Source of the DNA: Xanthomonas prunicola | GTDB taxonomy: Bacteria; Pseudomonadota; Gammaproteobacteria; Xanthomonadales; Xanthomonadaceae | DNA: 64,000 nt | Assembly (NCBI RefSeq): GCF_002846205.1 | Contig: NZ_PHKV01000001.1 | Coordinates: 930,001-994,000 of the forward strand | Direction: 5' to 3' | Shown: positions 16,104 to 27,512 of the stretch, piece after piece | How the letters are laid out: the number at the start of each line of letters is the position of its first letter | How positions within the stretch are numbered: the stretch's first letter is position 1 | The notes under the pieces: generated by a model | Databases searched by the model: none | Told to the model about the DNA's origin: nothing | Seen by the model: only the letters and a program-made list of their open reading frames with translations | Program-made: the position numbers and the translations under genes

Positions 16104-18992
16104 TCAGAAGCGCTGGTTGTACTGCACGAACAGGAAGCGGTCGTAGTCGAGCATCGGATCGATCGCAGCGGTGCTGCTGTTGGTGATCGAATAGGTGATC
16201 GGCGGCTGCTTGTTCCAGATGTTGCGGGCACCAACCGTCACGCTGCCATCCCACGGAGCCTGCCAAGTGACCGAGACGTCCTGATAGGAAATCGAGCCCT
16301 TCTTGTTGGAACCGGTGCCGCCACCCCAACCCGGGTTAGGCGTCTGGTAGTTCGGGTCGTTGCACTCGATGCCTGCCGATGCGTCCCAGCAGTAATCGCG
16401 GAAGCCGCCGTAGTAACGCAGATCCCAGTTAGCCGACAGCGAACCGAGCGACCAGTCCAGACCCAAGGTGGCACGCACGCGCGGGAAGTTCCAGTAGCCC
16501 GCGGAGTTCGCCCAATCCGCATCCGACTGCGCCTGCGACTTGTAGGTCGCCAGGTAGTTGGTGTCCAGGTTGAACGCGAACTTGCCGTAGGCGGTTTCCG
16601 GCATGCGGTAACGCACGCCGAAGTTGTAGCCTTCGGTTTCCAGACGACCCAGGTTGACGTTGCCGCGGCTCAGCGTGGTGACTTGACCGGTAATCGGGTC
16701 ACGGCCGTAATCGGCGCAGTAGGTGGCCAGGCTGTTGAGGTAGCAGTTGTTCAACACATCATTGGCCGACAGCGCGGTGATGATGTTGGAGATCGAAATG
16801 CGGTACCAGTCCAGCGAGAAGTCCAGGCCCTGCACCCAATGCGGGCTATACACCATGCCGACTGTACGGGTGATGCTGCGTTCTGGCTCAAGTTCGGCAT
16901 TACCAACACCGGCATTGAACGGGGAGTTGCCCTGCACGTCGCGCTTGGTGACGGGGTTGTTCGCGGTGTCGGTCTGACGGAAGTTGCTCGCCAGACCCTC
17001 GGCGGAACAACGCGCTGCTACACCGGCATTGCCCAGAGAACCGAAGGTGGCATCGCACGGATCAGTGAAGGCATCGAAGCTCTGCGAGCCACCACCGAAG
17101 GTGTCATCCAAGGTGGGCGCACGGAAACCCGTGCCGTAGGTGCCACGCACCAGCAAGTCGTCGATCGGCTTCCAGGTGAAGCTGAACTTGCTATTGGTGG
17201 TGTCGCCGAAGCGGCTGTAGTTGCTGTAGCGCGCAGCGACGTCGAACGAGAGTTCCTTGGCGCCCGGCAGGTCCTTCAGCACCGGAATCAGCAACTCCAG
17301 GTAGGCTTCATTGGTCTGGTAACGACCTTCGGTAGGCTGCGCGGCCAGGTCAGTGGTGTAACCAGCGCTGGACAGCTGATCCGGGTAGTCGTAACCGCTG
17401 ATCTCGCGATGTTCGACACCTGCTGCAAAGCCCAGCTCACCGGCCGGCAGGTCGAACAGTCCACCGGTGACGTTGGCGGTCCACTGCTTGCTCAGGCTCT
17501 GCTGCGTGGCCTGACCCAGCGAGTTGATGTACTGCAGCGCGTTCGGCGTAGACGCCGACGGGCCACCCAGGATGTTGAACGGTGTGCACTGGCCCAACGC
17601 ATTGCTGGTGCCCAGCGGCAGCGGGCTGGCTGCGGTACCGCACTGCACCTGACCCTGTGCATTGAGGAACGACGGACCCAGTGCCTTCTGCAGCGCCAGC
17701 AAGTTGATGTTGCCGCGCGAAACCTGCGTTACATCGTACTTGTTGTAGTTGAAGCCCACGTCCCAGTTCCAGCCGTGGCTGCCGACGTCGAACACGCCTT
17801 CCAGAGCCGCATCGAAGTGGGTGGACTTGACGTTGCTTTCGGTGGTGCGCGGCAGTTCAACCGTCCGGCGGAACCAACTGGTGATGTCCTGGCCGACCGG
17901 GTTGTAGTAGCTGCTGCCACTGATCGCAACCGGAAACTGCGGCTGCGAACGCGCGTTGAGCGGGTAACCGGCAATCTGGCGATTGGAGTCGCGCTCGGAA
18001 TACATCGCCGTCGACTTGAAGGTGATGCTATCGGTGATGTTGTAGCTGCCGGTCGTGAAGATCGACTTATTCTTGCTCGACTGCTGCAACATCATCTGAT
18101 CGATAGAGTTGTAGTAGTCGTCGGTGGTGATGTCGTTGTGGTAGTTGGCCAGATTGCGCGAATCTGCACCCACGCCCTTACCGTCGAACGAACCGGTGTG
18201 GTTGAGGACGTAGGTTTCGCCGCCGGAGGTGAAACGACCCCACGGGCCGGTTGCGCTCAAGCCGTCTTCAATGTGGTTCGGACCGGACGAGTAACGCGTC
18301 AACGGGCGAGCCTTGGCCCACACCGGGTCTTCGCTGGTGTAATTGACACCGAACACCAGCGACGCGCGGTCGGTGGTGGTGCCGGCGGTGAAGGAGTACT
18401 GCTCCTTGGAGCCGTCGCCACGACCGTTCTGGCCGAAGTACGCCGAAGCTTCTGCACCGTCATAGTTCTTACGCAGGATGATGTTGACCACACCGGCCAC
18501 GGCGTCGGAGCCGTAGATTGCCGAGGCGCCGTCTTTCAACACTTCGATGCGCTCGATCAGCGAGCTTGGAATGGTGGACATATCGCTCAGGCCAGCCAGG
18601 CTGCTGGTCCAACGCTTGCCGTTCACCAGCACCAGAGTACGGTTCTCGCCCAGGTTGTACAGGTTGACGTACTGGCCGCCCTGTTCGGGATTCGAGGTCA
18701 GCACGGCAGCCTTGCTATAGGTCTGGGTGCCGGCAATCGACAGATTCTGGAGAATGTCACCAACGCTGACCAAGCCCGACTTCTGAATGTCCTGCTGGGT
18801 CACGGTGAAGACCGGCTGTGCAGTTTCAACGTCGACCGAACGGATGCGCGAGCCGGTGATTTCAATGCGATCCAGCGTCGTGGTCGACGGGGCGGACTGC
18901 TCTTGTGCATTGGCGGCGAAAGCCGGCGTCAACGCGATCGCAATACCGGCGGGCAACAGGCCCAGCCGCACTGCGGAGGTGCGAAGGTTCAT
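16104..18992 (-). CDS. TonB-dependent outer-membrane receptor
   Basis: A 962-residue protein with a signal peptide (LGLLPAGIAIALTPAFAANA), a plug domain (about 45-170: TLDRIEITGSRIRS, NLYNLGENRTLVLVNGKRW, IERIEVLKDGASAIYGSDAVAGVVNIILRK) and a C-terminal beta-barrel ending in the aromatic residue of QYNQRF. It resembles the large TonB receptors that Xanthomonas uses for carbohydrates or peptides; the ligand is unknown. ATG 18992 with GGAGAGA upstream is the start. The AraC gene ends 46 bp upstream on the same strand, which suggests co-transcription or local regulation. A terminator follows at 16056. Confidence 0.92.
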   Translation of the reverse strand: MNLRTSAVRLGLLPAGIAIALTPAFAANAQEQSAPSTTTLDRIEITGSRIRSVDVETAQPVFTVTQQDIQKSGLVSVGDILQNLSIAGTQTYSKAAVLTSNPEQGGQYVNLYNLGENRTLVLVNGKRWTSSLAGLSDMSTIPSSLIERIEVLKDGASAIYGSDAVAGVVNIILRKNYDGAEASAYFGQNGRGDGSKEQYSFTAGTTTDRASLVFGVNYTSEDPVWAKARPLTRYSSGPNHIEDGLSATGPWGRFTSGGETYVLNHTGSFDGKGVGADSRNLANYHNDITTDDYYNSIDQMMLQQSSKNKSIFTTGSYNITDSITFKSTAMYSERDSNRQIAGYPLNARSQPQFPVAISGSSYYNPVGQDITSWFRRTVELPRTTESNVKSTHFDAALEGVFDVGSHGWNWDVGFNYNKYDVTQVSRGNINLLALQKALGPSFLNAQGQVQCGTAASPLPLGTSNALGQCTPFNILGGPSASTPNALQYINSLGQATQQSLSKQWTANVTGGLFDLPAGELGFAAGVEHREISGYDYPDQLSSAGYTTDLAAQPTEGRYQTNEAYLELLIPVLKDLPGAKELSFDVAARYSNYSRFGDTTNSKFSFTWKPIDDLLVRGTYGTGFRAPTLDDTFGGGSQSFDAFTDPCDATFGSLGNAGVAARCSAEGLASNFRQTDTANNPVTKRDVQGNSPFNAGVGNAELEPERSITRTVGMVYSPHWVQGLDFSLDWYRISISNIITALSANDVLNNCYLNSLATYCADYGRDPITGQVTTLSRGNVNLGRLETEGYNFGVRYRMPETAYGKFAFNLDTNYLATYKSQAQSDADWANSAGYWNFPRVRATLGLDWSLGSLSANWDLRYYGGFRDYCWDASAGIECNDPNYQTPNPGWGGGTGSNKKGSISYQDVSVTWQAPWDGSVTVGARNIWNKQPPITYSITNSSTAAIDPMLDYDRFLFVQYNQRF

Positions 18993-19040
18993 CAATCTCT
19001 CCAGGGTTCGTTAGTGGCGCGTTAAGCGCCCCTGTGCAAA

Positions 19041-19934
19041 TTACGATTGCGTGAACGCCGTCGCTTTGCGCGTCACGTTCCGTGGCTTTGCCGAATCTGG
19101 CGGATTTGCTGTTTGGTCGCGGTAGTGCGATGCGGAGACACCGAAGCGCGCACGAAACGCACGCGCGAAGCTGCAGCAATTGTCGAAGCCGCTTGCGGCT
19201 GCTACCTCGCCGATCATCATCGAGGTATCGCGCAACAAGTCCGATGCACGTTCCAGACGCAAGCGTGCGGATAGCGCCTGCGGACTTTCTTCATACAAGC
19301 TCTGAAACGTCTTGGAAACGTACCAACTCGAAAAGTTGGTCAGCTGTGCGAGTTCGCTGATGCGCACCACACGATCGCTGTTGCCTTCCAGGTACAGCCG
19401 CGCACGTTGCATGCGGCCGAACACCTGACGCCGACGGCTGCGCGAGCGGCCCGGGCAACGCTGCTCTTGTTCGGTGAAGTCGCGCTGCATCGCCGCCAGA
19501 TGCAGCAGCAGCGGGCGGGCGGATGCACTGCCGCTCTGTGCTGCAGCGTTACGCCATAGCCGCAGTGCAATGCGCAGATCGCTGCACGACAACTGAGCGC
19601 GGCCCGGATACAGCGTGGCATCGGTCAGCTCGGCGAGTGATTGCAGGCTATCGTGGTCCAGGCTGACGCCTACACACAGCGCGCTGCGGTCTGCCTGCAC
19701 GGTGGGATGGGAGTCTTTATCGAAGGCAATCCAGTCGCCAGCACGCAAACGAAACCGCCCCTCCTTGGACTCCACCCACGCGCGCCCACGCAGCTGCACC
19801 CACAACGTAAACGTTGCTGCGTTGGTGCGGATGCTGCCGAGCCGAGAGACCGCCAGACAGGTGGTCGATGTCGACTCGCTGGCACTCTCCAGCGCGAGCG
19901 CAAGTCCGCGATCTGCAGTGATGACCTGTTGCAT
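19041..19934 (-). CDS. AraC-family transcriptional regulator
   Basis: A 297-residue protein. The C-terminal about 100 residues form the double helix-turn-helix of AraC/XylS regulators (VVRISELAQLTNFSSWYVSKTF and SMMIGEVAAASGFDNCCSFARAFRARFG). The N-terminal part is a cupin-like sensing region (VQLRGRAWVESKEGRFRLRAGDWIAFD). Its stop lies 46 bp upstream of the TonB receptor start on the same strand, so it probably controls that receptor, responding to the imported compound or its product. The ligand is unknown. The start at 19934 is preceded by a G-rich stretch. Confidence 0.9.
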   Translation of the reverse strand: MQQVITADRGLALALESASESTSTTCLAVSRLGSIRTNAATFTLWVQLRGRAWVESKEGRFRLRAGDWIAFDKDSHPTVQADRSALCVGVSLDHDSLQSLAELTDATLYPGRAQLSCSDLRIALRLWRNAAAQSGSASARPLLLHLAAMQRDFTEQEQRCPGRSRSRRRQVFGRMQRARLYLEGNSDRVVRISELAQLTNFSSWYVSKTFQSLYEESPQALSARLRLERASDLLRDTSMMIGEVAAASGFDNCCSFARAFRARFGVSASHYRDQTANPPDSAKPRNVTRKATAFTQS

Positions 19935-20044
19935 GTTGGCAGCCCCCTGTACAAAAGAGGGCGTAGTGTTTTGCCGACTCTGGCGTCAGTCAGGAAGTTC
20001 TGACGAAACTGTGCCGAAATTGCCACGAAGCCTTTCCGAAGAAT

Positions 20045-22411
20045 TTACGAGGCGATTTTTCTCAATACCGACAACAGGTTAGCCAAGACACCGATGGACG
20101 CAACGGGACGCTGCGGCAGCGGCATGTAGGCAATCGAACTGCCATCTTCTTCTGCCAGCGCCACATAGAGCGCACCATCGTGCTGGTCCACGCTGAAACC
20201 GTTGATCGTAGTGAACTTGACCGCATCCAGACACTGACGGCGGCCGCTGCGTAGCTCGCCGTCATAGGTGGCGCAGGTATCGGTCGAAGACAGGTAATGC
20301 AGCTGACCCTGCGCCCCCGGCGCCCAACTGCGATAGCGCCAGCGCGATGGCTGCTTCGGATCGATGGCTTGCAAGGTATCGGGGGCAAGCGACGGAGCGA
20401 TCTGCCAGACACCTCCACCGCTGAGACGGGTCAGCAACACCTGTCCGCTGACGCGGTCTAGTCGTAACTGCGAAACGTCCTGCAGTGTTGCCAGCGCACG
20501 CCACGGGCTGCTGCGCCGGTCGTACAGCGTTGCGAAGGTATGCCCGTCGTCGTCGGCAGCAAGTACCAGCAGCTGGTCGGGATCAGGAAGGTGGATCGCC
20601 TGCAACGGGCGCGGCTGCGGCACCGGCAGTCGCACGACCTTGCCGGTACCGGGGATCACTTCGAATAGCGCCGCACGCCCGGCTGCATCGCTGCCACTGA
20701 CCAGCACGCGTCGCGAATCGGCCGACCAGTCGGCGGCCTGACGTGAATCCGGGCGCAGCCCTTCGATCAGGCGCACCGAGCTGGGCTTGCTGACATCGCC
20801 CCACCATAGCCCGTACGTACCGGAGCGGTTGGAGGCAAAGATCAACTGACGCCCGTCCGGCGCGATCACGGGCTGATCGTCGCGCCCGCTGGAAGGAAAC
20901 AGGCGGCGTCGAATGTAGCCGCCATTCATTGTGTCGCGAATGACTTGATACAAGCCGAATTGCGGTTTGCGTTGCACGAACACCAGATGGCCATGCGCCA
21001 CATCCGGTGCCTGCGCATCATCCACGCCCAGGTCGTGCAAGCTGCGGTCGGGCAGATCGAGCCGATACAGGCGCGCCTCGCTGTCCACGCGACGCCCGAA
21101 GATCAAACCGCTGCCGTCGGGCAGCCAGCTCAAGCCACGGATATCGGCGTTGTCGTGGGTGAGCCGTTCGGCAGCGCCGCCTTCGGCCGGAATCCGCCAC
21201 AGATCGCCAAGCTGCGGATTACGTAGGAAGACGATCCAATGCCCATCAGGCGAAGAGTGCGGCGCGTAATCGAAATCACCGGCTTGCGCGGAATAATTCA
21301 GCGTCTGCCACTGCCCGGTTTCCAGATCCAGACGCCGGATGCGTGCTGCGCCGTACGTGCCGGTCATGCTGCCGAACACCAGCGCGCGCCCATCCGGCGA
21401 CCAACTGAAACTCAGCATGTCCGCACCGTCGCACCGCACCACTTCGCGCGCCGCCGCAGGCCCGGTGGCGGCGGCGATCATGACCCGGCAGCTCCCATCT
21501 TGGGACTGCCTGGAAAACGCGATCTCGCGGCCATCCGGCGACCACGCCGGCAAACGATCGGAGACGCCCGGCGCTGGCGTCTCCAGCACCCGCGGATAGG
21601 CATTGTCGGTGGTTTTGATCAGGATTGAGGTACCGGCGCGATCGCTGGTCAATGCGGCGTACGCCACCATCGCGCCATCCGGCGACAGGCTCGGCGTGAG
21701 ATCGAATCCACCGCCTGCAGTGATCACCTGATACGGCCGTTTAGGGCTGCCCAACACGGCAGACGCTTGCGCAGCCTCAGGTGCTGGACCCCGCAGCCAC
21801 ATGGTTTGTACCGCAAGACCCAGCACGACCAGCAACGCCACGCTGGCAACTGCCAGCGCCATCCAGCGCCGCCGCCGTGACACGGCCGGCCTCGCAGCGA
21901 CCGGGACGACAGGCTGCGCGGATGCGGAGTGGATGTGTTGCGCAGCAGCGCCGGACTGGCCGGATACGGATACAGCCCCATCGTCCGCTTGCGCCGGCTC
22001 GGGCGAGTGCACACCAGGTGCCTCACGCGGCAGCGTTGTCGATCCCGTCGTTGCATGCGCTTCCCACGCAACCGCCGCCATCAGGCGATACCCGGTCTTG
22101 GCGATGGTCTCGATATGCTCCGAACGCTGCCCGCCATGACTGGCAAACGCCTTGCGCAGCTGCGTGACCGCCTGGGTCACCACATCGTTGGTCGGCAAGG
22201 TATCGGGCCAGACCTCGGCAAGTAGTTGCTCGCGCGTGACCACCTGGCCCGGCTGTCGCGCCAGGGTCAGCAACACCGCCAGGGATTTGGGTGCCAGACG
22301 CAGCGGTCGCTTTGCGCCCGGCGCGTGCACCTCGCGCGAGGCAACGTCGACCACGCACTGACCGACACGCAGCCGGTCCGATGGCATTGCAGTTACGGGA
22401 GGAACACTCAT
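20045..22411 (-). CDS. ToxR/CadC-like regulator with periplasmic beta-propeller
   Basis: About 788 residues. The N-terminal winged helix of OmpR/CadC type (about 15-110: LRLAPKSLAVLLTLARQPGQ, TNDVVTQAVTQLRKAFA, TIAKTGYRL) lies in the cytoplasm. It is followed by a proline/alanine-rich linker, one membrane span (WMALAVASVALLVVLGLAV), and a large TolB/WD40-like propeller with repeated SPDG motifs (LTPSLSPDGAMVAYA, LPAWSPDGREIAFS, FSWSPDGRALVFG). It would sense an envelope signal and bind DNA directly. The start is uncertain: ATG 22411 or 22387, neither with a strong ribosome site; an upstream ATG at 22462 is less likely. It lies on the same strand upstream of the AraC and TonB receptor genes. 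Confidence 0.85.
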   Translation of the reverse strand: MSVPPVTAMPSDRLRVGQCVVDVASREVHAPGAKRPLRLAPKSLAVLLTLARQPGQVVTREQLLAEVWPDTLPTNDVVTQAVTQLRKAFASHGGQRSEHIETIAKTGYRLMAAVAWEAHATTGSTTLPREAPGVHSPEPAQADDGAVSVSGQSGAAAQHIHSASAQPVVPVAARPAVSRRRRWMALAVASVALLVVLGLAVQTMWLRGPAPEAAQASAVLGSPKRPYQVITAGGGFDLTPSLSPDGAMVAYAALTSDRAGTSILIKTTDNAYPRVLETPAPGVSDRLPAWSPDGREIAFSRQSQDGSCRVMIAAATGPAAAREVVRCDGADMLSFSWSPDGRALVFGSMTGTYGAARIRRLDLETGQWQTLNYSAQAGDFDYAPHSSPDGHWIVFLRNPQLGDLWRIPAEGGAAERLTHDNADIRGLSWLPDGSGLIFGRRVDSEARLYRLDLPDRSLHDLGVDDAQAPDVAHGHLVFVQRKPQFGLYQVIRDTMNGGYIRRRLFPSSGRDDQPVIAPDGRQLIFASNRSGTYGLWWGDVSKPSSVRLIEGLRPDSRQAADWSADSRRVLVSGSDAAGRAALFEVIPGTGKVVRLPVPQPRPLQAIHLPDPDQLLVLAADDDGHTFATLYDRRSSPWRALATLQDVSQLRLDRVSGQVLLTRLSGGGVWQIAPSLAPDTLQAIDPKQPSRWRYRSWAPGAQGQLHYLSSTDTCATYDGELRSGRRQCLDAVKFTTINGFSVDQHDGALYVALAEEDGSSIAYMPLPQRPVASIGVLANLLSVLRKIAS

Positions 22412-22811
22412 CGGCAAAGAACACGCATTGGCATGCAAAGGACCGCAAAGAGCGCATCGCACAACGCGCGAAACGCCAAATTCAGCAAAGGACCACGACT
22501 GACTGTGTCATGCATCCAATTGGTGCAAATTTTACGCTATGCCTCGTTGCTTCCTATGACAGGCGGCAGCGTCAGGCTCTCTCTCTCTCGCCGACGAATT
22601 CAAATAATTACGACGTCTCCTTCGCGCCTTCTGGCGCGATTTTTTTATCTGCGATTCAGCTAAATCCGCTGAAACCCTTATCCGCTGTAATCGCTTGCAA
22701 TCCAATCGCACCGCGGCACTTGCGCACCGCGATGCGACCTGCTTCACACCAAACTGAATTTTCCCTAAGCGGACGCTGCGTGGCGTTCATGAAACGTCTG
22801 GATGTAACGCA
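22412..22811. other. Intergenic region with candidate plus-strand RNA
   Basis: 400 bp between the propeller regulator and thiC (both minus strand). It is unusually AT-rich around 22590-22690. It holds a (CT)6C repeat at 22577-22589 and a strong plus-strand terminator at 22622-22646, which neither flanking gene needs. A short plus-strand RNA of perhaps 70-90 nt is plausible; the promoter could not be fixed (weak TATGA-like hexamers near 22553). Confidence 0.45.
22622..22646 (+). terminator. Rho-independent terminator of unassigned transcript
   Basis: TCGCGCC pairs with GGCGCGA around TTCT and is followed by seven T. It reads on the plus strand, opposite to both neighbouring genes. Confidence 0.85.
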
Positions 22812-24873
<2,062 letters not shown>

Positions 24874-25166
24874 GGCGGCGATTAAACCACATCGCACGTT
24901 GCACGGCGAAAACAATGTCGCGGGCTCCTGGCGACGCGTACGGCACTGAATACGTGGGTGAGCCATACCGCCTTAACGCAGCGGCCGCACATGCCTGGTG
25001 TTGACGGCCGCAGGGGGGCGCTTTCGACAGCGACATATGTCCGCGCAGGCCATCTCACGTCTTGGCAGCACACGCCCAGCGTCGCCCAGACAACTGCATC
25101 GCGCGCCCTTGCGTGCAGCGCAATAAGGCACCGATGGATGCGTGGGCTTGAACAACGTGTTCGACC

Positions 25167-25182
25167 GCGACCGGTCGGTCGC
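25167..25182. promoter_or_regulatory. Palindromic operator-like site
   Basis: Two 7-bp arms, GCGACCG and CGGTCGC, are separated by GT. The form is typical of a TetR-like or other dimeric regulator site, but no regulator gene is adjacent. The element could also be a chance palindrome in GC-rich DNA. Confidence 0.3.
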
Positions 25183-25451
25183 GCTCAGCGCCTCGGCAAC
25201 TCCTTCGATTCGGCCTATGCCATCCCTGGCGCTATCGCTACCTGCAGTACACCCAGCGCTGTTGAACATGCTCTTTGGAGCAGCTGTTGTCACACCGCCC
25301 TCCTTCGGGAGGTCGTTGCCTCTGTGACAGCGCTAACACGCAATCGATCGTTTGGCACACGGCAAGGCGATGGCGGCATGCCCGGACATTTCCACGGCAC
25401 AGCGCACCGCTAGCCTGCAGTCACTACAACAAGAAACTGCTCTCTCTCCCT

Positions 25452-25480
25452 GCCGCCGATCTTCGGCGGCTTTTTTTCTT
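25452..25480 (+). terminator. Rho-independent terminator upstream of the S9 peptidase gene
   Basis: GCCGCCGA pairs with TCGGCGGC around TCT and is followed by TTTTTTTCTT. CTCTCTCTCCC precedes it at 25440-25450. It lies 60 bp upstream of the peptidase ATG, so it ends a short upstream RNA or acts as an attenuator. Confidence 0.85.
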
Positions 25481-25538
25481 GCCAGCGGCACGCCTGCTTA
25501 GCTATCGTTCATCGAACCAGGGGGAAGGACGATCGACG

Positions 25539-27506
25539 ATGCAGCGGATGCAATGGCTGGCGTGTGTGGCGGGGCTGTGCGTGGTGCAGTGGGCGGGAAT
25601 CGCAGTGGCTGGGGCGGCTCCTCCAATCGAAGCCTTCGTCGAGTCCGGACCGATCTCCTCGCCCTCGATGTCTCCGGACGGAAAACACCTCGCGGTCAGC
25701 GCCGATCTCGGCGAGGGCAGTCACGCGCTGGTGGTGTACCGCATCGCCGACATGCAATACACCACGATTCTGCGTTTGCCGCGTTACGAACTTCCCGTGC
25801 AGATCGCCTGGGTCAGCGACAGGCGCCTGGTCATCGGAAAGGGCCGCAAACTCGGGTCGCTGGAAGAACCGATGCCAATGGGCGAAGTGATCGCCACCGA
25901 TCTGGATGGCAGCAATCAGCGCTACGTCTACGGTTATCAACAGAGCACGCGCAATGCGGGCCTGGAGCGCGGATTCGGGTACATCCAGGGAATTCCGAGC
26001 ACGCGTAATGGGCATTTCTACATGCGGCGGTTGTCGCTGGATTCGCGGCATTCGATGCTCTACGACGTCGATACGACCAACAGTACCCACCGGCTCATGG
26101 CCGATATCGATGTGCCGGATCTACGCTTCGTCCTGGACCAGGACGGCGTCGCGCAATACGCCTACGGCACCGACGATCACGATCAATCGCTGCTGTTTCG
26201 CCGCAAGGGCAATGGATGGTCGCCCATGACCGAGGTGCAGTCGAATTGGCGGCCGATTGGTTTTGCGCGGCAGGCCGGGCGTGTCTACGGGTGGTATAGC
26301 GAGTCTGATGGCCCCGATGCGTTGGTCGCCACCGACCCGGACGGCCAACAGCGCAAGGTCCTCGCGTCGGACCCGTTCTACAGCGTGGACGATCTGCAAT
26401 GGGGTGTGACGCCGAAGACACCGTTCGCGGCCCGGCTGGGGCCGGGGCGCCCGGCCTTACGCTACTTCGACGCCGAGAGCCCGGAAGCGAAACTCCATCA
26501 GGAATTGAGCACGTTGCTGAGCGGCCAGTATGTCGACTTCGTCAATTTCACCGACGACGGCAACGGGCTGTTGTTGAAGGCCTACAGCGATCGCGACCCA
26601 GGCGCCTGGTACGTGTACGACCGCCGGGCCAATACGTTGAAGCGCGTCATCAAGGCACGCGAGGCACTTCGCGCGGAGCAGATGAGCGAACGCCGCATGG
26701 TGACGTTCCAGGCACGCGATGGGTTGACCCTGGACGCCGTCCTGACCGTGCCGCAAGGCGCGCCTGACAATGCGCCACTGCCGATGATCCTGCTTCCGCA
26801 CGGCGGGCCGCATTCCGAAGGCGATGGCTGGTCCTTCGATACCGATGCGCAATTCCTGGCCAGCCGCGGCTATCTGGTGCTGCAGGTCAATTACCGCGGT
26901 GGACGCGGACGCGGCAATCGCTTCGAGCGTGCCGGGTATCGCCAATGGGGCGAACGCATCCAGGACGATCTTGTCGACGGCGTGCGCTGGGCCATCGACA
27001 AAGGCCTGGCGGACAAACACCGCATCTGCAGCTACGGCGCCAGCTTCGGCGCGTATGCCGCAATGATGGTGCAGGTCAAGGCACCGGAGTTGTTTCGCTG
27101 TTCGGTGGGAGTGGCCGGTATTTACGACCTGCAGATGATGTACACCAAGGGCGACATCAATCAGAGCGATTACGGCGTGAATTATCTCGAACGCGTCATT
27201 GGTCGCGACACTGCCGACCTCGCTGCACATTCTCCAGTCTCGCTGGCCGACCGCATCAAGGCACCTGTGCTGCTGGTCCACGGCGAAGAAGACGAGCGCG
27301 CGCCGTTTGCCCAGGCCAAGAGCCTGCGCGCGGCCCTCATCCGTCGCGGCAATGTACCGGAGTGGATGTCCGTGCCCAAGGAAGGCCACGGGTTTTACAA
27401 GGAGGCCAACCAGATCGCGTTCTACCGCACGCTGGAGCAGTTCCTTGCCCGCCAGCTCGATCCAGGCGCCACGCCTGCAACCGCAGCAGGCGCTGCAACG
27501 CCGTAG
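25539..27506 (+). CDS. S9-family prolyl oligopeptidase-like peptidase
   Basis: A 655-residue exported serine peptidase. A signal peptide (WLACVAGLCVVQWAGIAVAGAA) is followed by a beta-propeller (about 30-390, SPSMSPDGKHLAVSAD at its start) and a C-terminal alpha/beta hydrolase. The catalytic triad is visible as Ser502 in YGASFGAY, Asp585 in GEEDERAP and His617 in KEGHGFY. GGPHSEGDGW forms the oxyanion region. ATG 25539 has GGGGAAGG upstream. It probably degrades peptides in the periplasm. It ends 6 bp from the convergent chemoreceptor gene. Confidence 0.92.
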   Translation: MQRMQWLACVAGLCVVQWAGIAVAGAAPPIEAFVESGPISSPSMSPDGKHLAVSADLGEGSHALVVYRIADMQYTTILRLPRYELPVQIAWVSDRRLVIGKGRKLGSLEEPMPMGEVIATDLDGSNQRYVYGYQQSTRNAGLERGFGYIQGIPSTRNGHFYMRRLSLDSRHSMLYDVDTTNSTHRLMADIDVPDLRFVLDQDGVAQYAYGTDDHDQSLLFRRKGNGWSPMTEVQSNWRPIGFARQAGRVYGWYSESDGPDALVATDPDGQQRKVLASDPFYSVDDLQWGVTPKTPFAARLGPGRPALRYFDAESPEAKLHQELSTLLSGQYVDFVNFTDDGNGLLLKAYSDRDPGAWYVYDRRANTLKRVIKAREALRAEQMSERRMVTFQARDGLTLDAVLTVPQGAPDNAPLPMILLPHGGPHSEGDGWSFDTDAQFLASRGYLVLQVNYRGGRGRGNRFERAGYRQWGERIQDDLVDGVRWAIDKGLADKHRICSYGASFGAYAAMMVQVKAPELFRCSVGVAGIYDLQMMYTKGDINQSDYGVNYLERVIGRDTADLAAHSPVSLADRIKAPVLLVHGEEDERAPFAQAKSLRAALIRRGNVPEWMSVPKEGHGFYKEANQIAFYRTLEQFLARQLDPGATPATAAGAATP

Positions 27507-27512
27507 GCCGCG

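Larger units (their letters stand above)
24874..25538. other. Intergenic region with palindromes and a terminator
   Basis: About 660 bp between the thiC riboswitch and the S9 peptidase gene. No coding frame is convincing. It holds the palindrome GCGACCG-GT-CGGTCGC (25167-25182) and the small hairpin CCCTCCTTCGGGAGG (25298-25312). TGTCACA (25288) and TGTGACA (25323) bracket that hairpin as an inverted pair. A plus-strand terminator follows at 25452-25480. Confidence 0.5.

Noticed and set aside
16683-19025. Long plus-strand open frame opposite the TonB receptor gene
   Set aside because: It is a GC-rich shadow of the receptor gene and its translation has no recognisable domain; the minus-strand protein is clearly real.
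25323-25338. TGTGA-N6-TAACA as a Clp/CRP site
   Set aside because: Only one half matches the consensus; kept as a remark in a finding, not as a feature.
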